A stretch of DNA of 64,000 nt from positions 1 through 64,000 of the forward strand of contig JADJZR010000013.1 in NCBI GenBank assembly GCA_016715645.1, given 5' to 3'. Numbering within the stretch: the first letter of the stretch is position 1; the number at the start of each line of letters is the position of its first letter. Below are positions 24,122 through 32,381 of the stretch, in pieces. A program made the translations under genes and the position numbers. The notes under the pieces were generated by a model, which was given only the letters and a program-made list of their open reading frames with translations, ran no database searches and was not told the DNA's origin. The DNA comes from Elusimicrobiota bacterium (lineage in GTDB: Bacteria > Elusimicrobiota > Elusimicrobia > FEN-1173).

Positions 24122-25011
24122 TGCAATGCCTCCGCGCCGGCCACCAACTCAGAAATTTCCTTTGTAATCGCGGCCTGCCGAATTTTGTTGGCGGTCAACG
24201 TCAACCCCGCGATCAGCTCTTGGGCGTTTTTGGACGCGTTTTCCATGGCCGTCATGCGGGCGCCCATTTCCGACGCATACGATTCCAACAGGGCCCGGAA
24301 CACCTGGGCTTTGATGGCCCGTGGGAACAGAGCCTCCAGCAAGTGGGTCCGTTGCGGCTCGTAGATAAACGGCGCGCTGTGAAGGTTCGACACCGGCCGC
24401 GGAGGCGGCGTCAAGGGCAACAGGGTCGTCGTCACCACATTCTGCTGAATGGCGGATTTAAACTCCGTGTAGATCATCGTGACATCTTTGGCCCGCGATT
24501 GGATAAAAAAGTCGATCGCGTCTTGGCCGATCATTTCCGCCTGGGTATAGCCGAGTTGATTAAAAAGGCCCACGTATTCGTGGGGAACCCGGGTGTTGAG
24601 ACGGCGAAAATAATCCCGGGCCTTGCGACCCACGGCCAACAGGTCCACCGGCCGGTCGGTGTTGCCGCGCAAAAACTCCAGCCCTTTTTTAATCAGAGCG
24701 GTGTTAAAGGCTCCACACAAACCCCGGTCAGCGGTAATCAACAAAAGGCCCCTCGGCCCGTCCGGATTTCCTTTCAAAAGAGGATGATTAAGCTCGTCGG
24801 CGGTCAACACGCCGTCTTGGTTGAGGTCGGCCACCTGCCACAACACGTCCGCCAACAGGTCGGTCATTTTGGCCGCGAACGGACGCGCTCCCACAATACG
24901 CCCCTGGGCCCGCCGCAAACGAGCCGCCGCCACCATTTTCATGGCTTTGGTGATCTGTTGGGTCGATTTGACGCTTTTAACTTTGCGCCGCAATTCTCGA
25001 AGAGAGGGCAC
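24118..25011 (-). CDS. atpG: ATP synthase gamma subunit with EF-hand loop
   Basis: Gamma is the rotating shaft of F1. The 297-residue protein (GTG start at 25011) has the standard ends MPSLRELRRKVKSVKSTQQI and LIAGLTLTANKIRQAAITKEI, and the middle LLITADRGLCGAFN. Between the N-terminal helix and the HPLL segment lies DLNQDGVLTADE (residues 62-73), which fits a calcium-binding EF-hand loop at positions 1, 3, 5, 7, 9 and 12. This is not part of usual gamma subunits. It suggests calcium sensing or a structural metal near the globular part. Confidence 0.93.
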   Translation of the reverse strand: MPSLRELRRKVKSVKSTQQITKAMKMVAAARLRRAQGRIVGARPFAAKMTDLLADVLWQVADLNQDGVLTADELNHPLLKGNPDGPRGLLLITADRGLCGAFNTALIKKGLEFLRGNTDRPVDLLAVGRKARDYFRRLNTRVPHEYVGLFNQLGYTQAEMIGQDAIDFFIQSRAKDVTMIYTEFKSAIQQNVVTTTLLPLTPPPRPVSNLHSAPFIYEPQRTHLLEALFPRAIKAQVFRALLESYASEMGARMTAMENASKNAQELIAGLTLTANKIRQAAITKEISELVAGAEALQ

Positions 25012-25014
25012 GGG

Positions 25015-25404
25015 TCAAATTCTTCCTTTGAGCTTTCCTCGGACAAAAGCCCGGACTTCTTTCATGGCTTTGATCGCTCGACCGGCTTCCTTCCGATCCG
25101 CCTCATCACCAGGATAACGAACATCAACCGAATAAGGATTAAGCGTCTTCAAGAGATCCCCAATCAAAGCGAATGTTCCATCCAAACGCACAACCGATTC
25201 CCGAAGTTCCGCCAAATCATGGGTTTTAAAAAACGGTTTCTTGCAAGAAACCAAAAAAGCCTTCCAATATTTTTCGGCGCATTGCTGAGAATGAAAACAA
25301 ACAATATCGCAAAGGGACCGCTTTCTCTCCTTAAAAAGAATGAGGGCCGCGTCATAATCCTGCTCGGCCTTGTCCGCCCATTCGCGAAGCAAATCATCGC
25401 TCAT
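25015..25404 (-). CDS. HEPN-domain protein
   Basis: A 129-residue helical protein starting MSDDLLREWADKAEQDYDAA, with CFHSQQCAEKYWKAFL (the HEPN helix with the Q-x-x-E-K-x-x-K-A motif) and KTHDLAELRE. HEPN proteins paired with minimal nucleotidyltransferases are usually RNase toxins or their relatives. It overlaps the MNT gene by 11 bp and lies three bases before atpG. The classic R-x4-6-H motif is not obvious, so it may be a non-RNase HEPN. Confidence 0.8.
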   Translation of the reverse strand: MSDDLLREWADKAEQDYDAALILFKERKRSLCDIVCFHSQQCAEKYWKAFLVSCKKPFFKTHDLAELRESVVRLDGTFALIGDLLKTLNPYSVDVRYPGDEADRKEAGRAIKAMKEVRAFVRGKLKGRI

Positions 25405-25780
25405 ACAAAACCTGGCCCCGCGAGGTTATTTCATCAAGAAAAAAATCCCCATGCCCGACGCGATCGCGAATCTGTTTTGTTGAACGAACAACGATATCGA
25501 CCGGGAACAACCGAGGCGAGAGCGCATCGTGCGCCTTGTAGGCAACGTTGAGCCGAGCGGGTCGGGTCGGCGCGCGATGGATGACCAAAAAATCCACATC
25601 GCTGTCCTGCGTCGGCTGACCGTAGGCGTAGGATCCGAACAAAATCACCTTTTCCGGGCGAACGGCCTTCGCGATGGCTTGAGCCGCTTTCACGATTTCC
25701 GATCGCGCGATGGGCCGAAACCCGCGCGGTCTGGACGCCTCCCGCCGAACGCGACCGCCGTGAAACGAAGCCGCGGGCAT
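25394..25780 (-). CDS. Minimal nucleotidyltransferase (MNT) antitoxin-like protein
   Basis: A 128-residue protein. VILFGSYAYGQPTQDSDVDFLVI holds the G-S-x-x-x-G-x9-D-x-D nucleotidyltransferase motif. MNT proteins AMPylate and neutralise their HEPN partners. The ATG at 25780 lies one base after the atpA stop (TAA-A-ATG), so it is transcribed and probably translated with the synthase. The N-terminal 28 residues precede the core and may be dispensable. Confidence 0.82.
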   Translation of the reverse strand: MPAASFHGGRVRREASRPRGFRPIARSEIVKAAQAIAKAVRPEKVILFGSYAYGQPTQDSDVDFLVIHRAPTRPARLNVAYKAHDALSPRLFPVDIVVRSTKQIRDRVGHGDFFLDEITSRGQVLYER

Positions 25781-25781
25781 T

Positions 25782-27293
25782 TTATTTAAACGCGCCTTTG
25801 AACGCCGTGATCGCTTGGGTTAACTGGGCTTTAACGTTGTCGTCCAGAACTTTTTTTTCATCCAAGGTTTTCAGAACGTCGGGCCGGTCCTTCACCAAAA
25901 AGGCGAACAGTCCGTCTTCGAATCCGCGCAGGCGGTCCAAAGGAAGATCGTCCAAAAATCCGTTGGTGGCGGCGAAAATCAAAGCCACCTGATGGGACAC
26001 CGCCAGCGGCTCGTATTGGCCCTGTTTTAAAATTTCCACCAACCTCTGGCCCCGGGCCAGTTGCGCCTGGGACGTCTTGTCCAGGTCCGACCCGAACTGG
26101 GCGAAGGCGGCCAGTTCGTTGTACTGGGCCAAATCCAACCGAAGTTTTCCCGCCACCTGTTTCATGGCCTTGACTTGGGCGCTTCCGCCCACGCGGCTCA
26201 CCGACAAACCCACGTTCACCGCCGGACGAACCCCTGAATAAAACAGGTTCGCTTCCAAGTAAATCTGGCCGTCGGTGATGGAAATCACGTTGGTGGGAAT
26301 GTAGGCCGACACGTCCCCGGCTTGGGTTTCAATGACTGGCAAAGCCGTCAACGACCCGCCGCCGTTTTTGTCGGACAGCTTACACGCCCGTTCCAGCAGG
26401 CGGGAATGCAAATAAAACACGTCGCCTGGAAACGCTTCCCGTCCCGGCGGTCGTCGCAACAACAAAGACAACTGCCGATAGGCGGCCGCGTGTTTCGACA
26501 GGTCGTCGTAAACCACCAACACGTGCCGGCCCGACCACATAAATTCTTCGCCGATGGCGCATCCGGCGTAGGGCGCCACGTACTGAAGCGGCGCCGGTTC
26601 CGACGCGGTGGCGGCCACCACCACCGTGTAGTCCATGGCCCCGTGATCGGTGAGCTTTTGCACGACCTGGGCGACGGTGGACTGTTTCTGCCCGACAGCC
26701 ACGTAAATGCACAGGGGCCGGTTGGGATCTTTCTTTTGATTGATGATGGCGTCGATGGCGATGGCGGTTTTGCCGGTTTGGCGATCCCCGATGATCAGTT
26801 CCCGCTGGCCGCGACCGATGGGAATCATGGCGTCGATGGCCTTGAGGCCCGTTTGCAAGGGTTCGCGCACCGGTTGGCGCTCAACCACGCCGGGAGCCAC
26901 CACTTCGATGGGCCGCCCTTTAGCCGACGCGATGGGCCCTTTACCGTCGATGGGCTGACCCAAGGCGTTGACCACCCGGCCGATCAATCCTTCGCCCACG
27001 GGCACTTCCATGATGCGCCCCGTGCGGCGAACTTCGTCACCTTCTTTAATCAGCGTCGCTTCTCCCAGCAACACGGCGCCCACGCTTTCGCGTTCCAGGT
27101 TCAACACGATGCCCACCACGCCGTGGGGAAAGGCCAACATTTCGCCGGCCATCGCGTTGCCCAATCCGTAAACCCGGGCAATGCCGTCGCCCACTTGAAG
27201 CACAGAGCCCACCTCTTTCATTTCCGTCGAAAGGGACACCCCTTCCAGACGGTCTTTTAAAACGCGAGTGATTTCTTCGGGTTGAATCGACAT
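25782..27293 (-). CDS. atpA: ATP synthase alpha subunit
   Basis: The alpha subunit forms the non-catalytic nucleotide sites. The 503-residue protein starts MSIQPEEITRVLKDRLEGV and contains the P-loop GDRQTGKTAIAIDAI, the VAVGQKQSTVAQVV segment, VVYDDLSKHAAAYRQLSLLLRRPPGREAFPGDVFYLHSR-type sequence and the SVSRVGGSAQ motif carrying the arginine finger. Length and motifs are normal. It precedes the HEPN/MNT pair. Confidence 0.97.
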   Translation of the reverse strand: MSIQPEEITRVLKDRLEGVSLSTEMKEVGSVLQVGDGIARVYGLGNAMAGEMLAFPHGVVGIVLNLERESVGAVLLGEATLIKEGDEVRRTGRIMEVPVGEGLIGRVVNALGQPIDGKGPIASAKGRPIEVVAPGVVERQPVREPLQTGLKAIDAMIPIGRGQRELIIGDRQTGKTAIAIDAIINQKKDPNRPLCIYVAVGQKQSTVAQVVQKLTDHGAMDYTVVVAATASEPAPLQYVAPYAGCAIGEEFMWSGRHVLVVYDDLSKHAAAYRQLSLLLRRPPGREAFPGDVFYLHSRLLERACKLSDKNGGGSLTALPVIETQAGDVSAYIPTNVISITDGQIYLEANLFYSGVRPAVNVGLSVSRVGGSAQVKAMKQVAGKLRLDLAQYNELAAFAQFGSDLDKTSQAQLARGQRLVEILKQGQYEPLAVSHQVALIFAATNGFLDDLPLDRLRGFEDGLFAFLVKDRPDVLKTLDEKKVLDDNVKAQLTQAITAFKGAFK

Positions 27294-27326
27294 GGCGTCC
27301 TCATCCTTTGTGAGAGTAAAACGCGA

Positions 27327-27881
27327 TCATCGAGCGGACCCTTGCAACCACGCCTCACGAAGCCGCTCGAGCTGTGCCTTTAAACTGTTGTCCCACACGC
27401 GGTCCCCCACACGAAACACCGCCCCGCCCACCAAGTCTTCGCGAACCCGCGCGTCCAACGAGACCGTACCGCCCCATTTTTTTTCCAATTCCCGCCGCAA
27501 TCGATCCCGCTCGTCGGCCGCAAGCGCCCGGGGGGTTTCCACCCGCACCGACAGAACACCCCCCGCCGCGTCGGCGAGCCGTTCGTATTCCGGAACAATG
27601 TCGCGCAAGGCGTCCCAACGTTTTTTTTCCAGCAAAAGCGACACAAACCGTTCCGTCACCGGAGAAAGATGACCCAGCGCCTTTTGAAGCAACGCCCTTT
27701 TATCGGCCCGGGCGAACCGCGGATGACGAAGGGCCGATTCCAACGAAGGGACCGCGTCCAAAGCCGCGCAAAGAGCGGCCAGCTCCTGACGGACCGAGTC
27801 CACGGCTTTTTGACCCGCCGCCGCGGAAAAAAGGGCCCGGGCGTAGCGCCTCGCCACCGGTCGGTCCTGAAGCTTCAGCAC
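27327..27881 (-). CDS. atpH: ATP synthase delta subunit
   Basis: Delta caps F1 and joins it to the peripheral stalk. With a GTG start at 27881 the protein has 184 residues; a TTG start 48 bases upstream would overlap atpF. RPVARRYARALFSAAAGQ is the usual N-terminal helix and the C-terminal GGAVFRVGDRVWDNSLKAQLERL is the family's end signature. It follows atpF in the usual order. Confidence 0.9.
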   Translation of the reverse strand: MLKLQDRPVARRYARALFSAAAGQKAVDSVRQELAALCAALDAVPSLESALRHPRFARADKRALLQKALGHLSPVTERFVSLLLEKKRWDALRDIVPEYERLADAAGGVLSVRVETPRALAADERDRLRRELEKKWGGTVSLDARVREDLVGGAVFRVGDRVWDNSLKAQLERLREAWLQGSAR

Positions 27882-27900
27882 GCGACCGCCCGAGGAACCG

Positions 27901-28410
27901 TCACGGTTTGGGCGCGGCCCATTTTTCAAAGTCTCCCAGGGCTTCCTGCATCAAGCGGTCTTGGAACGGTTTATCCAACCCGCGTCGAAGCATTTTTTCC
28001 GTGGCCAACAACGACATCCGCGCCACATCGGCGCGCAGGTCGCGCAGCAACCGTTGTTCTTCGTCGGCCCACTTCTTGCGCGATTCGTCGATGATCCGCT
28101 CGGCTTGGGCGTGGGCCGTTCGGGCCAGATCCTCTTTCAACGCCCGGGCTTGGGATTCGGCGTGGGCCAGCAGATCGCGGGTTTTGGATTCCACCCCCGC
28201 CAGCTGAGCCTCATACGAACGGCGAAGTTCTTCGGCGGCTTTTTGGGCCTTGTCCGCCGCCGCGGCGCTTTGGCGAAGGCTGTCTTCCCGAGCGTCCAAC
28301 GCCGCCAGGATGGGTTTCCAGGCGAACCGTGCCAGCACAAACGCCAACCCGGCGAACGTGACCACGGTCCAGACCATCAGACCGATCTCGGGATTAAGTA
28401 GTTTCTCCAC
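27901..28410 (-). CDS. atpF: ATP synthase subunit b
   Basis: Subunit b forms the peripheral stalk. The 169-residue protein (GTG start) has one N-terminal membrane helix, NPEIGLMVWTVVTFAGLAFVL, followed by W-K-P-I-L-A-A-L-D-A-R-E and a long charged coiled coil with SYEAQLAGVESKTRDLLAHAE. It is a normal single-copy b; no b' gene is present, so a homodimer is expected. Confidence 0.93.
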   Translation of the reverse strand: MEKLLNPEIGLMVWTVVTFAGLAFVLARFAWKPILAALDAREDSLRQSAAAADKAQKAAEELRRSYEAQLAGVESKTRDLLAHAESQARALKEDLARTAHAQAERIIDESRKKWADEEQRLLRDLRADVARMSLLATEKMLRRGLDKPFQDRLMQEALGDFEKWAAPKP

Positions 28411-28426
28411 GTGAGATCAACCCGGT

Positions 28427-28699
28427 TTAGTGGCCGGCGGGAGACTTCAAGGCCATCAACAGGCACACCACCAACGCAAAAAACGCCAGCCCTTCGATGA
28501 GCGCGGCGGGAATGATCATGGACGTCCGAAGCGTTCCGGCGGCTTCCGGTTGGCGCGCGGTTCCTTCCAAAGCGGCGCTGGCCAACCGAGCGATGCCCGA
28601 TGCCGCGGCCAACATGCACAACCCCGCGCCCAAACCCGCCCCGATGTATCCCAGCCCCAAAAAGAGCTGACTGCTTTGCATCACAGGTTGCATATCCAT
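28427..28699 (-). CDS. atpE: ATP synthase subunit c
   Basis: Subunit c forms the proton-driven rotor ring. This 90-residue protein has two hydrophobic helices joined by the polar loop ARQPEAAG (the R-Q-P motif). The ion-binding acid is E in PAALIEGLAFFALVV. The first helix is glycine-rich (LGYIGAGLGAGLCMLAAASG). The lack of the extra polar residues of sodium-type rings near the glutamate suggests proton use, with moderate certainty. Confidence 0.94.
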   Translation of the reverse strand: MDMQPVMQSSQLFLGLGYIGAGLGAGLCMLAAASGIARLASAALEGTARQPEAAGTLRTSMIIPAALIEGLAFFALVVCLLMALKSPAGH

Positions 28700-28738
28700 T
28701 TCGTTGTTACCTCCTCGTGTGGTGTGTGATGGACGGAC

Positions 28739-29485
28739 CTAGTGAGAATGAACGGCTCCGCCCACGAAAATCGCCGACAACAGCGTGAAAATGTACGCCT
28801 GCAAAAACGCCACAAAAAGCTCCAACAGACTGATGCCCAAAGCCGCCGACACCGACAAGGGCGCCACCCACACTTTTTCGAATAGGAAAATGAGCGCCAA
28901 GAACGCCAAAATCACGATATGCCCGGCGATCATGTTGGCGAACAACCGAATACACAAAGCGAACGTTTTTGTCAAAAGGCCCAACAGTTCGATCGGGTAC
29001 ATCAACGGCAACAACCACACTGGCATGCCGTGGGGAACGAGGCTTTTGACGTATCCCCCGAACCCGTGCTCGCGCACGCCGGCCACGTTGATCATAAAAA
29101 AAGTGCATACGGCCAGGGCCGCCGTCACGGAAATGTTGCCCGTCGGCGTCGCGCTTCCCGGGACCAAGCCCATCAAATTCATGAGAAGAATAAAAAAGAA
29201 CGTGGAGAGAAAGTAAGGCAAATAGGCGCGCCCTTCCTCCCCCAGATTGGGAAGGACGATATCGTCGCGAACAAACACGGCGAGACTTTCGACGAACAGC
29301 ACCCATCGGTTTCGTTTTCCCCGTCGCGCCATTTGACCGGCGGCCACAAACGAGGCCGCGGCCACGGCCGCGGCGATCCACATCACCAGCAAATGTTTGG
29401 AGAACCGAAACGACAGCGGACCCGCGCTGACGTGGGAGTAGACGTGGTCCAAAAGATGGTGTTCCAAGGTGTGGACAAAGTTCAT
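28739..29485 (-). CDS. atpB: ATP synthase subunit a
   Basis: Subunit a provides the half-channels for ions. The 248-residue protein has five or six helices, with the essential arginine in ELLGLLTKTFALCIRLFANMIAGH and the N-x-x-G segment LMNLMGLVPGSATPTGN. The end FVAFLQAYIFTLLSAIFVGGAVHSH is typical. Its ATG overlaps the atpI stop. Confidence 0.95.
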   Translation of the reverse strand: MNFVHTLEHHLLDHVYSHVSAGPLSFRFSKHLLVMWIAAAVAAASFVAAGQMARRGKRNRWVLFVESLAVFVRDDIVLPNLGEEGRAYLPYFLSTFFFILLMNLMGLVPGSATPTGNISVTAALAVCTFFMINVAGVREHGFGGYVKSLVPHGMPVWLLPLMYPIELLGLLTKTFALCIRLFANMIAGHIVILAFLALIFLFEKVWVAPLSVSAALGISLLELFVAFLQAYIFTLLSAIFVGGAVHSH

Positions 29486-29859
29486 TGGGGCAACCTGTTC
29501 TGCCTCCCGATAAAATAGACCTCGATTATAGACAGCCCCGCCAAGGCCCCCGCCGCCGACAAAGCAAACAGCGCGACGGTGGAGGGATCAAACCGCCAGG
29601 CCGCCACGATGCCCGCGGCCACCCCCGCCAACCGACCCAAAATTCCACCGAGAAACACACCGAAAAAAAAGCCGTTCGAACCCCGCAACGCCAACGACAA
29701 CGTCCAGTAACTGGGCAACGCCAACCCTGCCGCCAGCCACACGCCCCAACGAACGGGACCCGCCGATGGGGAAAGGAACGTTGCCGCCGTTATCAACCCC
29801 GAAACCATTGCCAAAGCCCCCGTCGCACACAGGCGAAGGGACCGAACCTCCGATCGCAC
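29482..29859 (-). CDS. atpI: AtpI-like membrane protein
   Basis: A 125-residue protein with a GTG start and four predicted helices (LRLCATGALAMVSGLITAATF, WGVWLAAGLALPSYWTLSLAL, FFGVFLGGILGRLAGVAAGIVA, VALFALSAAGALAGLSIIEVYF). Position between the AtpQ-like gene and atpB, size and topology fit AtpI, which assists c-ring assembly. Sequence similarity in this family is weak, so the name rests mostly on context. Confidence 0.65.
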   Translation of the reverse strand: MRSEVRSLRLCATGALAMVSGLITAATFLSPSAGPVRWGVWLAAGLALPSYWTLSLALRGSNGFFFGVFLGGILGRLAGVAAGIVAAWRFDPSTVALFALSAAGALAGLSIIEVYFIGRQNRLPQ

Positions 29860-29862
29860 GGC

Positions 29863-30057
29863 TCACCGATCCCGTAAAAAAGGTTTCAAAAAAGTGTACA
29901 TCCCGACGGCCAATCCCACCGCGCCTCCCGCCAACAAACCCCAGGGGTCTGTGTTCCACCGGGCATCGGCGCGGCGCCCGACGTAAAGGCCCACCAACAC
30001 AGAGACAGCCAACTGGGTTCCGCCCAACACCGACTCAAAACCTTTCGAGCGCCCCAT
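29863..30057 (-). CDS. AtpQ/AtpZ-type F0F1 assembly protein
   Basis: A 64-residue protein, first gene of the atp operon. It has two helices with the conserved G-x-Q-L-A-V-S-V-L-V-G-L-Y-V-G-x-x-x-D and DPWGLLAGGAVGLAVGMYTFLK pattern of the small AtpZ/AtpQ family linked to magnesium transport or synthase assembly. GGAGG precedes the ATG at 30057, and the promoter lies immediately upstream. Confidence 0.8.
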   Translation of the reverse strand: MGRSKGFESVLGGTQLAVSVLVGLYVGRRADARWNTDPWGLLAGGAVGLAVGMYTFLKPFLRDR

Positions 30058-30088
30058 GGTCGCCTCCTGGCCGATCGATTGAACGAGA

Positions 30089-30118
30089 AGTCTACTATAG
30101 CCAGTGAACCGCTGTCAA
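30089..30118 (-). promoter_or_regulatory. Promoter of the atp operon
   Basis: On the minus strand TTGACA (30118-30113) and TAGACT (30094-30089) are 18 bp apart, a good sigma-70 match about 30 bp upstream of the first atp gene. A TATAGT lies just before TAGACT and could be an alternative -10. Confidence 0.65.
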
Positions 30119-30179
30119 AATAAAATTCTCTTGAACTGGAAATATTCTCTTTCTTTTGGTAGATAATGGGTACGGCCCC

Positions 30180-30536
30180 ATGAAAAAAAAGAGCCCCCCG
30201 AAAAAATCGACCCCGCGAACAAGCGGAGGAGAACGGCGAAAGACGGAACGGCGTCGTGCGTCCCGCCGTCTGAGAAAATCCGCCGCCCCCGCCCAACGCC
30301 GAAAGGACAAAACCCGCCGTTCCGCTTCGCGTCGGCGCGGTGTTCGGCGCGCCGGAGACACTTTTTTAGGAAAAATCGAGGAATTGAAATCGTTGGGGAA
30401 AAGGGAGGAAGTGCTTCCTCCTTTGGAAGAAGAAGTGATTACGGACGGTCTTGAAACCGTTTCCGGTGACGAGCCGCCCGCCAACGAGCCAGAATCCGAT
30501 CCCACAGATCCGGCCCCAGAATCAGAAAATAATTAA
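30180..30536 (+). CDS. Hypothetical basic-acidic small protein
   Basis: A 118-residue frame divergent from the atp operon, starting MKKKSPPKKSTPRTSGGE. The first 60 residues are extremely Lys/Arg-rich and the last 50 acidic with proline (PPLEEEVITDG...DPTDPAPESENN), so it is probably disordered. Its last 98 bp overlap the convergent rhomboid-like gene. I recognise no family, and the skewed composition means it could be non-coding. Confidence 0.4.
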   Translation: MKKKSPPKKSTPRTSGGERRKTERRRASRRLRKSAAPAQRRKDKTRRSASRRRGVRRAGDTFLGKIEELKSLGKREEVLPPLEEEVITDGLETVSGDEPPANEPESDPTDPAPESENN

Positions 30537-31098
30537 CCAACCCCGCGGCGACGGCCAGACGGCCCACCGCGTCGCTTGTCAATAAAGCCCATCCCAACGA
30601 AGCGCCGGTCAGGTATCCCAGCCATTTGACTTTGACCGGGAGCAGAAAAAACAACAGCACCTCCACGTCCGGAAACAAGGTGGCGAACGCCAAAAAGAGA
30701 CTGGCCTGAAGATACCCGTTGGTCACGACGCCGTGCAGGGGCAACAGGCCCACCAACGCCGTAGCGGCCGCCCCCGCCAAAAAATACACCGTAAACCGAA
30801 ACGAACCCCACGCCTCTTCCAAGGCGGTCACCATGGTGTGCAAAAACATGAACCACACCACCATCATCAGAACGCCCAACGGCGACAAAGAGGCGGCCGC
30901 CCCGTCGGCCACAAACGGCGGCACAAACACGAACGTCACCAACCGCCACCATTGGCCCGCGCGCAACGCGTCGTTGGACAAGTTCAGCAAATTGATCAGC
31001 CCCGGCTGAAACGCGTTGAACAAAAACACCAGCGCGTTGGATAAAACGATGATGAGGGGCAATCCTTCGATACCGGAACCGTCACGAAATCGGAACAT
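30439..31098 (-). CDS. Rhomboid-like membrane protein, probably inactive
   Basis: A 219-residue, six-helix protein starting MFRFRDGSGIEGLPLI. The rhomboid landmarks W-W-R-L-V-T-F-V-F and LEEAWGSFRFTVYFLAGAA are present, but the catalytic G-x-S-G is replaced by TNGYLQASLFLAF and no catalytic histidine is evident. It is therefore likely a pseudoprotease, like derlins or iRhoms. It lies downstream of the cold-shock gene. Confidence 0.75.
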   Translation of the reverse strand: MFRFRDGSGIEGLPLIIVLSNALVFLFNAFQPGLINLLNLSNDALRAGQWWRLVTFVFVPPFVADGAAASLSPLGVLMMVVWFMFLHTMVTALEEAWGSFRFTVYFLAGAAATALVGLLPLHGVVTNGYLQASLFLAFATLFPDVEVLLFFLLPVKVKWLGYLTGASLGWALLTSDAVGRLAVAAGLVNYFLILGPDLWDRILARWRAARHRKRFQDRP

Positions 31099-31129
31099 GG
31101 GAGAGGAGCGGAGCGGGCGCGTCGCCGAT

Positions 31130-31164
31130 CGGTTCCGCCCCTCCCTGATGGAGGGGCGGAACCG
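31130..31164. repeat. 15-bp perfect-stem hairpin between cold-shock and rhomboid-like genes
   Basis: CGGTTCCGCCCCTCC and its exact inverse flank a five-base loop (CTGAT). No T-run follows on either strand, so it is a strong hairpin but not a standard terminator. It may stabilise the 3' end of the short cold-shock mRNA. Confidence 0.6.
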
Positions 31165-31176
31165 TCGGCCTTCGCA

Positions 31177-31401
31177 TCAAGCGGCGGGAGCGGGTTTCGG
31201 CTCGGGTTTGACGTTGGCGGCGGCGGGCCCTTTGGGACCCGGGGTCACCTCAAATTCGACGCCCTGCCCATCCACCAACACTTTGTCTTTGCCTTTCGCC
31301 TGAATGGCCGAATGGTGAACAAACACTTCCGGACTACCGTCCTCAGGAACCAAGAACCCATAGCCTTTCACCCGATTGTACCACTTCACTTTACCCTTCA
31401 T
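31177..31401 (-). CDS. Cold-shock domain protein
   Basis: A single OB-fold RNA chaperone of 74 residues. The start MKGKVKWYNRVKGYGFLV has the RNP1 motif (KGYGFLV) and VFVHHSAI is RNP2. I chose ATG 31401 behind GGGAGGT rather than an upstream in-frame start. The C-terminal tail KPEPKPAPAA is a proline-alanine extension not found in classical CspA. It binds single-stranded RNA or DNA and is probably expressed alone. Confidence 0.93.
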   Translation of the reverse strand: MKGKVKWYNRVKGYGFLVPEDGSPEVFVHHSAIQAKGKDKVLVDGQGVEFEVTPGPKGPAAANVKPEPKPAPAA

Positions 31402-31467
31402 AGAGACCTCCCGTTGATCATGAGACAGCCGCTTTCCCCCAAAACCTGACCGGGGCAACGACCCCTA

Positions 31468-32337
31468 TCATAACTGTTTTTCGGCCGCTTGCACCGTATT
31501 TTGAAGCAGAAGCGCCACGGTCATGGGCCCGACACCCCCCGGCACCGGCGTGATCGCCCCGGCCACATCCTGGGCGGCGGCGAAATCCACGTCCCCGAAA
31601 AGACCTTCAGGCGTGCGGTTCATGCCCACATCCACGACCACGGCGCCGCGCTTGATCCATTCGCGTTTGATGAATTTCGGCGATCCGATAGCCGCCACCA
31701 ACAGATCCGCCTGGCGACACACGTCATCCAGCTTATCCGTGCGGGAATGGGCCAGCGTGACGGTCGCGTCGGCCGCGAGCAACATGAATCCCAACGGTTT
31801 CCCCACCAAGCTGGACCGCCCCACCACCACCGCTTTGCGCCACGCAATGGGAATTTCGTTTTGGCGCAACAGTTCCATCACCCCCGCTGGCGTGCACGGC
31901 AAAGGCACCCCGCTGGCCAAAACATCTTTCCACGATTTTAATTGCATCCATCGCCCTTGGTTCGAGGGATGAAGGCCGTCCGCGTCTTTGGCCGGGTCCA
32001 ACGCCATCAGCACCGCTTCCGGGTTCAGATGTTTGGGCAACGGCAATTGCACGATGATGCCGTGAACCCGCGGGTCGCGATTGAGCCGCTGAACCTGATC
32101 CAACAACTCTTTTTGAGAAATGGACGTCGGCAAGGGCACATGGATCGACGCCAGGCCGGCCGCCTCGCACTTTTTTATTTTTTGACCCACGTAGACGTGC
32201 GAGGCGGGATCGTCACCCACCAACACCGTGGCCAACCCCGGTTGAAGTCCCCGCTCGACAAGCGATTGGGTCCGCCGCGCCACGTCCGCGAGCACGGTGG
32301 CCGCGGCGGCTTTTCCATCCAACAATTTGAGCGACAT
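31468..32337 (-). CDS. folD: Methylenetetrahydrofolate dehydrogenase / cyclohydrolase
   Basis: FolD interconverts 5,10-methylene-THF and 10-formyl-THF, supplying purN. The 289-residue protein has VGDDPASHVYVGQKIKKCE (catalytic Lys in the Y-x3-K region), GIIVQLPLPKHL, the NADP loop VVVGRSSLVGKP and the terminal TPVPGGVGPMTVALLLQNT. GGAGGGTTT precedes the ATG at 32337. All motifs are intact. Confidence 0.96.
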   Translation of the reverse strand: MSLKLLDGKAAAATVLADVARRTQSLVERGLQPGLATVLVGDDPASHVYVGQKIKKCEAAGLASIHVPLPTSISQKELLDQVQRLNRDPRVHGIIVQLPLPKHLNPEAVLMALDPAKDADGLHPSNQGRWMQLKSWKDVLASGVPLPCTPAGVMELLRQNEIPIAWRKAVVVGRSSLVGKPLGFMLLAADATVTLAHSRTDKLDDVCRQADLLVAAIGSPKFIKREWIKRGAVVVDVGMNRTPEGLFGDVDFAAAQDVAGAITPVPGGVGPMTVALLLQNTVQAAEKQL

Positions 32338-32381
32338 AAACCCTCCTTAAAGATCCCGTGAAGTCTCAGTGATCGTCATTG

